A DNA stretch of 40,765 nt from Flavobacterium sp. (lineage in GTDB: Bacteria > Bacteroidota > Bacteroidia > Flavobacteriales > Flavobacteriaceae), in contig DNNO01000002.1 in assembly GCA_003497625.1 (NCBI GenBank), positions 9,157 to 49,921 on the forward strand, given 5' to 3'. Below are positions 34,770-40,765 of the stretch, one piece after another (within the stretch, counting starts at the first letter, position 1; every line of letters begins with the position of its first letter). The translations under genes and the position numbers were made by a program. The notes below the pieces were generated by a model. The model had not been told where the DNA came from, did not search any database, and worked only from the letters and a program-made list of their open reading frames with translations.

Positions 34770-35546
34770 ATGATAAAAAAACTATTTTTCTTTTTTTTAC
34801 TAATTCCAGCTTTTCTTTTTTCTCAAAACGACTCTATAATAAATGGTAAAGTTGTTTCTGAGTCTTCATTATTGGAAGGAATTCATATCATTAATTTATC
34901 CAAAAAAAATGGCGCTGTTACAGATGCAAGAGGTTATTTTCAAATAAGTGCCAAAGTTTCCGATACACTTCAGTTTAGCGCAGTTAATCTGAAAGCTAGA
35001 AGATACGTGTTAACCGCCAATGATTTTTCAAAAGATTTAGTTTTTGTAAAAATGGAATCGCTAATTACAGAATTAGATGAAGTTGCTATCATTCAATATA
35101 AAAATATAAATGCAGTTGCTTTAGGAATTGTGCCTGCCAATCAAAAAACATATACTCCTGCAGAACGTAAATTAGCTGCGGCTGGAGATTTTAAATGGTA
35201 TAGTCCATTATTAATTCCTTTGGGAGGAATGAGTGTTGATGGACTAATAAATTCTATTAGTGGAAGAACTAGCATGTTAAAGAAAGAATTAGTGGTTGAA
35301 AGAAAAGAAATGTTACAACTGAAAACTTCTGATTATTTTGAAAGGAAATATTTTGTTGAAACGCTAAAAATTCCAGAAATTTATGTAGATGGTTTTCTGT
35401 TTTATATAGCAGAAAATGAAAGATTTGCTAGAGCTATGAAAGACAAAAATAAAACAATGGCATCTTTTATTTTATCAGAGTTAGCGGTGGAATATTTAAA
35501 GCTTAATGAACTTGAAATTTCTAAAATCAAAGCAGATGAAAAATAA
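34770..35546 (+). CDS. Secreted protein with a CarboxypepD_reg-like domain (tandem paralogue 1)
   Basis: This 258-residue protein has a signal peptide (about 1-19, FFFFLLIPAFLFS). A carboxypeptidase-regulatory-like beta-sandwich follows at about 22-100 (INGKVVSESSLLEGIHIIN, then GAVTDARGYFQI). After it comes a LITELDEVAI motif of the kind that opens TonB-dependent receptor plugs, but no barrel follows. The C-terminal half (about 110-258) is mostly helical, with the block YFVETLKI at about 193-200. The next gene shows the same layout and also has FVETLKI, so the two are tandem paralogues. It heads a four-gene group with a DUF6702 protein and an M1 peptidase. Function is unknown. Confidence 0.85.
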   Translation: MIKKLFFFFLLIPAFLFSQNDSIINGKVVSESSLLEGIHIINLSKKNGAVTDARGYFQISAKVSDTLQFSAVNLKARRYVLTANDFSKDLVFVKMESLITELDEVAIIQYKNINAVALGIVPANQKTYTPAERKLAAAGDFKWYSPLLIPLGGMSVDGLINSISGRTSMLKKELVVERKEMLQLKTSDYFERKYFVETLKIPEIYVDGFLFYIAENERFARAMKDKNKTMASFILSELAVEYLKLNELEISKIKADEK

Positions 35547-36369
35547 TGGTATTGTTTGGATACTCTTTTTGTTTGTTCAAATTTGTTTTGGACAGCATGT
35601 GGAAAGAAAAGTTTTAAAAGGAAGAATTGTTGCCGATTCTATTGAAGTTGAAAATTTAACTGTTTTTAATATTACTTCAAATGTTGGAGCAGTTACGAAT
35701 GTAGATGGAAAATTTTCTATTAAAGCCAGAGCTACGGATACTTTGTTTATCCAAGGTATTTCATACGATTCCAAAAAATATGTTTTAACCGATAAAGACT
35801 TTTGGTTAGAAGAATTAGAGATTAGATTGCAAGTAAGAGTTACTGAGCTAAATGAAGTAGAAATTACTCCTTATACACTTACTGGAATAATAGAAGAAGA
35901 TATAAAACGAATCCAAGTTTATGGAGATGGTTTTGCAAAAATTGATGCTAAAAAAGTCATGTATTATGAAGATGATGTTCGGTTAGGGACACCTGTAAAT
36001 ACAGCAATGCCAAGTCATTTTGCGCCCAATGGTTCGAATTTTAATTTTCTTGCCATTGGAGCTGGATTAGTGAGTTTATTTGTAAAAGATAGAAATCCAA
36101 AAAAGTATTCGGAACAAGTTTTTGAAGAACGAAGACAGCGAGATATTCAGTCTAAATCTTTCTCTGACCATATGTTTGAGCGTTTTTCACATAATTTTTT
36201 CGTGGAAACCTTAAAAATTAAACATGAAGATATTCCGTTGTTTTTGCAATATGCCGAAATGCCTGCCAAAGACTTATCATTGTTTTTAAAATCTGAATAT
36301 GAATTACAGCTTATTCAATATTTAACTGAAAAAGCAAAAGCATATAAATTAGAAAATCAAAAAGAATAA
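35536..36369 (+). CDS. Secreted protein with a CarboxypepD_reg-like domain (tandem paralogue 2)
   Basis: I place the start at the ATG at 35536, giving 277 residues with a clean signal peptide (MKNNGIVWILFLFVQICFGQ) and an 11-base overlap with the preceding gene. An upstream in-frame ATG at 35506 would precede the signal with ten charged residues and is less likely. The N-terminal beta-sandwich (about 24-100) has VLKGRIVADSIEVENL and GAVTNVDGKFSI, then VTELNEVEIT. The C-terminal part repeats the FVETLKI block of its neighbour (about 226-232). The middle region (FLAIGAGLVSLFVKDRN) has a short hydrophobic stretch. The role is unknown. It precedes the DUF6702 gene by 16 bases. Confidence 0.83.
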   Translation: MKNNGIVWILFLFVQICFGQHVERKVLKGRIVADSIEVENLTVFNITSNVGAVTNVDGKFSIKARATDTLFIQGISYDSKKYVLTDKDFWLEELEIRLQVRVTELNEVEITPYTLTGIIEEDIKRIQVYGDGFAKIDAKKVMYYEDDVRLGTPVNTAMPSHFAPNGSNFNFLAIGAGLVSLFVKDRNPKKYSEQVFEERRQRDIQSKSFSDHMFERFSHNFFVETLKIKHEDIPLFLQYAEMPAKDLSLFLKSEYELQLIQYLTEKAKAYKLENQKE

Positions 36370-36385
36370 TTACTATTTTTACCCA

Positions 36386-36892
36386 ATGAAGAAGAACTTG
36401 TTACGATTTGTTTTGCCAATCATTATGGTTGTGATGTTGAGCTCATTTGCTTGGCATAAATTTTATGTTTCTGTAACCCAAATCGATTATGTACCAAACA
36501 AAAAAAGAATAGAAATTACACATAGAATTTTTATCGACGATTTAGAAAAAGCACTGGAAAAAAAATACAAGAAGAAAGTATATTTGACTTCTAAGAAAGA
36601 ATTGCCCGAAGCTGAGGCCTTAATAAAAGATTACTTAAAGGAAAACGTAAAAATTTCTATCAATAAAAAAGTACAAAACCTTGAGTTTTTAGCTCGAGAA
36701 GTAGAAGGCGATGTGTTAATTTTTTACACTAAAATTGCCATTTCAAAAAAAATAAATACCTTCGAAATCTTTAATTCATTACTAACCGATGTTTACAGCG
36801 AACAACAAAATATTGTTCATGTAAATATTAATAGTAACAAAAATAGCTTTTTGTTTACTAATAGTGATGTGCAACAAAAAATAGTCTATTAA
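36386..36892 (+). CDS. DUF6702 family exported protein
   Basis: This 168-residue protein begins with a signal or anchor segment (about 5-22) followed by AWHKFYVSVTQIDYVPNKKRIEITHR (split over 22-47). That opening is typical of DUF6702 in Bacteroidota. The body alternates beta strands and charged helices (KKKVYLTSKKELPEAEALIKDYL). No catalytic motif is seen and its role is unknown. In my memory this family often sits directly upstream of an M1-type metallopeptidase, as it does here with a 16-base gap. That suggests a partner or co-exported protein, but this is only context. Confidence 0.85.
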   Translation: MKKNLLRFVLPIIMVVMLSSFAWHKFYVSVTQIDYVPNKKRIEITHRIFIDDLEKALEKKYKKKVYLTSKKELPEAEALIKDYLKENVKISINKKVQNLEFLAREVEGDVLIFYTKIAISKKINTFEIFNSLLTDVYSEQQNIVHVNINSNKNSFLFTNSDVQQKIVY

Positions 36893-36908
36893 AAGAAACT
36901 GAAATACC

Positions 36909-39185
36909 ATGAAAAAGTCAATTGTACTTAGTGCTTTTTTAACTCTAGCGGTTACATTCGGAGCCTTGGCTCAAGAAGTAAAAACAGAAGAAAAAAAGCG
37001 TGAATTAGGACATTATAATGAGAATAAATTCCGTCAAATGTATGACGAAATGGCCACTCCTAATATGTTCAGAACAGCTTCTGGAGCTCCAGGACCTGCT
37101 TATTATCAGCAAAAAGCAGATTATAAAATGAATCTGGAATTAGATGATAAGAACAAAAAATTATATGGTTCAGAAACTATTACCTATTACAATAACGCAA
37201 AAGAATCGTTAGAATATTTATGGGTACAATTAGACCAAAATATCGAAAGACCTGATTCGAAAACGCCTTTGGTAGAAAGTCAAAATATGGATAAAGCCAT
37301 TTCAACAAGTGGTTTTGCAAAAAAATATATGGGAAGTCCATTTCCTGGAGGTTTTAACATTGAATATGTTAAAGATGCAAAGGGAAATCCAATGAAATAC
37401 ACCATCAACCAAACCATGATGCGTATTGATTTGCCTAAACCACTAAAGAATGGAGAAAAAGTTTCGTTTTCAATCAAATGGTGGTATAATATTGTAAACT
37501 ATCAAGAGCAAGCAAATAATGGTCGTTCTGGTTATGAACAATTTTCTGATGGAAACCGTTTGTATGTAATGGCACAATTTTTTCCAAGAATGGCTGTCTA
37601 TAATGATGTTGAAGGATGGCAAAATATGCAATTCTGGGGAAGAGGTGAATTTGCTTTAGCTTTTGGAGATTATGAAGTAAATATTACTGTTCCTGCTGAC
37701 CACGTTATGGAAGGAACAGGAGTTTTGCAAAATAGAAACGAAGTTTTTACAGCTGAACAAGTAAAAAGATGGGAATTAGCAGAAAAAACGTTTGACAAGC
37801 CAGTAGTAATCGTTACTCAAGAAGAAGCAGTTGCTAAAGAAAGTAGCTTTTCAGACAAAAAGAAAACTTGGAAATTCAAAGCACAAAATGTTCGTGACTT
37901 TGGTTTCTCAACTTCAAGAAAATTCATAATTGACGCTATGGCAGTTGATTTACCAACAAACAAACCATTAGCAATTTCAATTTATCCAAAAGAAGCAAAT
38001 CCACTTTGGGGAGATTTATCTACTAAAGCGGTAGCTCATACTTTAAAAACCTATTCACATTTTACATTTGATTATCCTTATCCAAAAGCAGTTTCAGTTT
38101 CGGCAGAAGACCAAGGTATGGAATATCCAATGATTTGTTGGAACTACGGTCGTCCTGATGAAAAAGGTTTTGTAAGTGATAGAATTAAATATGGAATGTT
38201 AGGAGTTATTATCCACGAAGTAGGACATAATTTCTTCCCAATGATTGTAAATTCAGACGAAAGACAATGGTCTTGGATGGATGAAGGTTTAAATACATTC
38301 TTAGAATACTTAACCGAAACTTCTTTCGATTCTAATTTCCCTGCAACAAGAGGTCCAGCTAAAAATATCGTTCCTTATATGAAAGGAAATCAAAAATATT
38401 TAGAGCCAATTATGTCTAACTCGGAGAATATTTACCAATTTGGAGCTAATGCTTACGGTAAGCCAGCAACTGGATTAAATATTTTGAGAGAAACTATCAT
38501 GGGAAGAGAGTTGTTTGACCACGCATTCAAAACGTATGCGAATCGTTGGAAATTTAAACACCCAACACCAGAAGATTTCTTTAGAACTATGGAAGACGCT
38601 TCGGCTGTAGATTTAGATTGGTTTTGGAGAGGTTGGTTCTATTCAACAGATTATACTGATATTGGAGTGAAAACAGTAAAACAATATTACGTTTCTACTG
38701 AAGCTTCAAAAGAAACTCAAGCAATGTTTAATAGAAGAGGAAGAAAAATCAGCGATGGAGAACCAATGTTGTACTTAGTTGCTGAAGACGCTCCGGATTT
38801 TAAACCAGAATTGAAAAAAGCAATGGACGTAAATAGTGTTCAAGCACTTTCTGATTATGTAAATAAAAATTATACGGCAGAAGAAAAGAACGCTTTAAAA
38901 TCGCCTAAGTATTTCTACGAAGTTGAATTTGAAAAACCAGGAGGATTAATCATGCCAATCATCGTAGAGCTTCAGTTTGAAGATGGAACGAGTGAAGTAC
39001 AAAAATTCCCAGCTCAAATTTGGAGAAGAAACAACGATACTGCTAAACGTGTTTTTGCAACTGAGAAAAAAGTAGTAAAAATTCAATTAGATCCAAAATT
39101 AGAAACAGCCGATATTGATGTTGAAAATAATTATTGGCCTAAAGCAGAAACAGTATCAAAATTTGATACTTTAGAGAAAAAATAA
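36909..39185 (+). CDS. M1-family zinc metallopeptidase, exported
   Basis: This 758-residue protein has a signal peptide cleaved after GALAQ (about residue 22). The gluzincin zinc site is complete: H436-E437-V438-G439-H440 (IHEVGHNFF) and E459 in MDEGLNTF, 18 residues later. The substrate-binding block that in classical M1 enzymes is GAMEN reads QGMEYPM here, a Bacteroidota variant. The N-terminal domain (about 50-290) is the beta-rich M1 saddle (YKMNLELDDKNKKLYGSETI). A C-terminal domain (about 600-758) ends the protein. It probably trims peptides in the periplasm. It is the last gene of the 34770-39185 group and is closed by a UUCG-loop terminator. Confidence 0.93.
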   Translation: MKKSIVLSAFLTLAVTFGALAQEVKTEEKKRELGHYNENKFRQMYDEMATPNMFRTASGAPGPAYYQQKADYKMNLELDDKNKKLYGSETITYYNNAKESLEYLWVQLDQNIERPDSKTPLVESQNMDKAISTSGFAKKYMGSPFPGGFNIEYVKDAKGNPMKYTINQTMMRIDLPKPLKNGEKVSFSIKWWYNIVNYQEQANNGRSGYEQFSDGNRLYVMAQFFPRMAVYNDVEGWQNMQFWGRGEFALAFGDYEVNITVPADHVMEGTGVLQNRNEVFTAEQVKRWELAEKTFDKPVVIVTQEEAVAKESSFSDKKKTWKFKAQNVRDFGFSTSRKFIIDAMAVDLPTNKPLAISIYPKEANPLWGDLSTKAVAHTLKTYSHFTFDYPYPKAVSVSAEDQGMEYPMICWNYGRPDEKGFVSDRIKYGMLGVIIHEVGHNFFPMIVNSDERQWSWMDEGLNTFLEYLTETSFDSNFPATRGPAKNIVPYMKGNQKYLEPIMSNSENIYQFGANAYGKPATGLNILRETIMGRELFDHAFKTYANRWKFKHPTPEDFFRTMEDASAVDLDWFWRGWFYSTDYTDIGVKTVKQYYVSTEASKETQAMFNRRGRKISDGEPMLYLVAEDAPDFKPELKKAMDVNSVQALSDYVNKNYTAEEKNALKSPKYFYEVEFEKPGGLIMPIIVELQFEDGTSEVQKFPAQIWRRNNDTAKRVFATEKKVVKIQLDPKLETADIDVENNYWPKAETVSKFDTLEKK

Positions 39186-39190
39186 GAATT

Positions 39191-39218
39191 AAGACTATCT
39201 TCGGATAGTCTTTTTTTT
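39191..39218 (+). terminator. UUCG-tetraloop terminator
   Basis: The stem AAGACTATC (39191-39199) with GATAGTCTT (39204-39212) is closed by a TTCG loop and followed by a T run to 39218. It lies 5 bases past the M1 peptidase stop. Confidence 0.9.
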
Positions 39219-39252
39219 GATTACTTTAAGATAAATTAGGTATAAAACTTTG

Positions 39253-39260
39253 TAACTTTG
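39253..39260 (+). promoter_or_regulatory. -7 promoter element of tatA
   Basis: TAACTTTG matches TAnnTTTG and lies 27 bases before the ATG of tatA. No TTG is found at the normal -33 distance. Confidence 0.5.
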
Positions 39261-39287
39261 CGAAGTTAATTTTCAAGACAATACGTT

Positions 39288-39635
39288 ATGTTTGGAATAG
39301 GAGGAGGCGAATTATTTTTCATTATTCTAGTAGTTTTAATGTTGTTTGGATCAGATAAGATTCCAGATATTGCACGTGCTTTGGGTAAAGGTATGGCGCA
39401 GTTAAAAAATGCAACAAACGAAATTAAAAGCGAAATTCAAAAAGGAACTCAAGATGCTGGTTTGGATATGAATACTTTAACAGGAGGTGTTTCAGATGAA
39501 ATTGCAAAAGCAAAAGAAGGAATTACAAAAATGGTAAATCCTATGGAAAACATCAATTTAGATGTTCAAAATCCGATTGAGAAAGTAAAAGAAGATATTG
39601 AAAGCATTGCCGGACCTGTAAAAAGACAATTGTAA
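39288..39635 (+). CDS. tatA: Sec-independent (twin-arginine) translocase subunit TatA-like
   Basis: This 115-residue protein begins with a short N-terminal segment and a single membrane helix (about 5-21, GGELFFIILVVLMLF). It has the conserved FG hinge (20-21, GSDKIPDIAR) and an amphipathic helix (about 28-55). A charged tail follows. This is the TatA/TatB/mttA family; in the Tat pathway such proteins oligomerise to pass folded cargo with TatC. TatC is not in the window. The tail is about 20-30 residues longer than in short TatA proteins, so a TatB-like role cannot be ruled out. It is followed after 1 base by the PAP2 gene. Confidence 0.9.
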   Translation: MFGIGGGELFFIILVVLMLFGSDKIPDIARALGKGMAQLKNATNEIKSEIQKGTQDAGLDMNTLTGGVSDEIAKAKEGITKMVNPMENINLDVQNPIEKVKEDIESIAGPVKRQL

Positions 39636-39636
39636 T

Positions 39637-40209
39637 TTGGAACAGTTAATTAACCTAGATAAAGAATTATTTGTTTTTTTAAACGGATTAGGTTCTGAAC
39701 CATTTGATGGTTTTTGGAAAATTATCACCAAACAAATCTATTGGTCACCACTTTTTGTTGGAGTTTTTTATCTCATTCAAAAGAAAGCGGGTTGGAAAGG
39801 TTTAGGAATTATCATTCTTTTTTTAGCAGTATTAATAACTTTTACAGACCAAATTACGAATCTTTTCAAATATTCCTTTGAACGTTTACGACCATGTAAT
39901 AATCCTGAACTTGATGGAACAATTAGAGAAGTAATCACAAGAAAATCATTTAGTTTTTTCTCAGGACATGCGTCTAATTCATTTGCTTCTACAACGTTTG
40001 TTGTATTAATCCTTAGCAAATATTACAAACACACTTATTTGTTGTTTCTGTTTCCACTAATTTTTGCTTACAGCAGAATTTACTTAGGATTGCACTATCC
40101 AGCCGATATTTTAACTGGTTATGTGTTTGGAGCAACTTTCGGATTTGTATTTTATAAATTGTACTTGTTTTTTGGAAAAAAATACAATTTCATTACAGAA
40201 CGCGACTAA
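39637..40209 (+). CDS. PAP2-family phosphatase (undecaprenyl-diphosphatase-like)
   Basis: This 190-residue membrane protein has five to six helices and the full tripartite PAP2 active site: K78-x6-R85-P86 (KYSFERLRP), S109-G110-H111 (FFSGHAS), and S146-R147-x5-H153-x3-D157 (SRIYLGLHYPAD). H111 and H153 are the expected nucleophile and proton donor. Family members dephosphorylate lipid phosphates such as undecaprenyl diphosphate in the membrane. The only plausible start is a TTG at 39637, 1 base after the tatA stop; the first in-frame ATG is too late. It ends inside the convergent O-methyltransferase gene (17-base overlap). The substrate is not certain. Confidence 0.92.
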   Translation: MEQLINLDKELFVFLNGLGSEPFDGFWKIITKQIYWSPLFVGVFYLIQKKAGWKGLGIIILFLAVLITFTDQITNLFKYSFERLRPCNNPELDGTIREVITRKSFSFFSGHASNSFASTTFVVLILSKYYKHTYLLFLFPLIFAYSRIYLGLHYPADILTGYVFGATFGFVFYKLYLFFGKKYNFITERD

Positions 40210-40765
40210 CTGTCAAACCATCACGAATAGGCAACAAAACCGTTTCTACTCTAGGGTCAGTGTTTAATAGTTGATTGTATTCTAATAAAACGGGAGTGCT
40301 TTTGTCGTTAGGTTTTACTTCTTCCAAAACTTTTCCGCTCCATAACACATTATCCGATAAAATAATTCCGCCTTTATTCATCATCGGAACGATTAAGTGG
40401 AAATAATTCACGTAATTTTCTTTATCAGCATCAATAAAAACCAAATCAAATTTTTTATTTAAAGTTGGGATAATATCAACAGCATCACCTAAGTGTTGAA
40501 AAATTTGATCTTTCCATGGCGAAGCATCGAAATATTTTCTTTGAAAATCTACCAATTCCTCTTCAATATCAATCGTATCTAAAGTTCCGTTTTCAGCCAA
40601 TCCTTCTGCTAAACATAACGCAGCATAACCCGTATACGTTCCAATTTCCAAAATATGTTTCGGGCGAATGATTTTTGAAAGCATACTCAAAACTCTACCT
40701 TGAAAATGACCGCTTAACATTCTTGGTTGCAGAATTTTCTGATGCGTTTCTTTATTAAGTTTTGC
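40193..40765 (-). CDS. O-methyltransferase, family 3, partial (5' end beyond the right edge)
   Basis: The frame is open to the right edge: the 15 codons upstream of the internal ATG at 40720 read AKLNKETHQKILQPR, which matches the start of this family, so roughly 20 residues are missing. The remaining 190 residues contain the SAM site LEIGTYTGYAALCLAEGL, acidic DTIDIEE and the metal-binding loop FIDADKENY, as in class I, cation-dependent O-methyltransferases (catechol or caffeoyl-CoA type). It is cytosolic and the substrate is unknown. It is convergent with and overlaps the PAP2 gene by 17 bases at the 3' end. The frame is intact over the visible part. Confidence 0.92.
   Translation of the reverse strand, partial: AKLNKETHQKILQPRMLSGHFQGRVLSMLSKIIRPKHILEIGTYTGYAALCLAEGLAENGTLDTIDIEEELVDFQRKYFDASPWKDQIFQHLGDAVDIIPTLNKKFDLVFIDADKENYVNYFHLIVPMMNKGGIILSDNVLWSGKVLEEVKPNDKSTPVLLEYNQLLNTDPRVETVLLPIRDGLTVSRVL

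Overview
This window looks like chromosomal DNA of a Flavobacterium-type member of Bacteroidota (Flavobacteriaceae). It is AT-rich with compact gene spacing. Starts lack Shine-Dalgarno sequences, and many genes are preceded by the Bacteroidota promoter element TAnnTTTG. Type IX secretion (T9SS) components, DUF3667, DUF5916 and DUF6702 proteins and the protein-sequence style point the same way. I see no prophage, insertion sequence, integron or CRISPR array. The window reads as ordinary core and lineage genome, with one efflux-type operon that has unusual features.

Layout. 1-2289 (minus): a DUF3667 membrane protein cut by the left edge and a T9SS plug protein. 2484-8450 (plus): the complete nqrABCDEF operon for the Na+-pumping NADH:quinone oxidoreductase, with a clear promoter and terminator. 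8531-9887 (plus): a small uncharacterised protein overlapping apbE, the flavin transferase that should load FMN onto NqrB and NqrC. 9980-12793: an exported M16 zinc peptidase. 12837-15239 (minus): map, a second DUF3667 protein and a methyltransferase. 15423-17239 (plus): a CoA-transferase and an RRM RNA-binding protein. 17307-20909 (minus): a 1200-residue T9SS type B cargo protein. 20991-26049 (minus): a TetR-ABC-HlyD-TolC operon. 26189-30198 (minus): gpmI and a DUF5916 outer-membrane protein. 30389-32692: two convergent L,D-transpeptidases whose 3' ends overlap. 32736-34657: a GNAT acetyltransferase, two identical tRNA-Gly(TCC) genes, a small membrane protein and peptidase E. 34770-39185 (plus): two tandem carboxypeptidase-regulatory-like paralogues, a DUF6702 protein and an M1 metallopeptidase. 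39288-40765: a tatA-like gene, a PAP2 phosphatase, and a convergent O-methyltransferase cut by the right edge.

How the genes work together. The nqr operon plus apbE forms a functional block: a respiratory sodium pump and its flavinylation enzyme. The plug protein belongs to the export machinery that would secrete the 1200-residue cargo. The TetR operon encodes a full inner-membrane to outer-membrane conduit, with a palindrome in its own promoter that suggests autoregulation.

The most unusual signals are: (1) the ABC protein keeps Walker A, but its Q-loop, signature, Walker B, catalytic Glu and H-loop are all replaced; (2) the small protein between nqrF and apbE; (3) the tandem two-domain paralogues at 34770-36369; (4) a C-terminal tail on NqrE and a changed FMN-attachment motif in NqrB. 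All functional calls come from reading the sequence; no database search was run.
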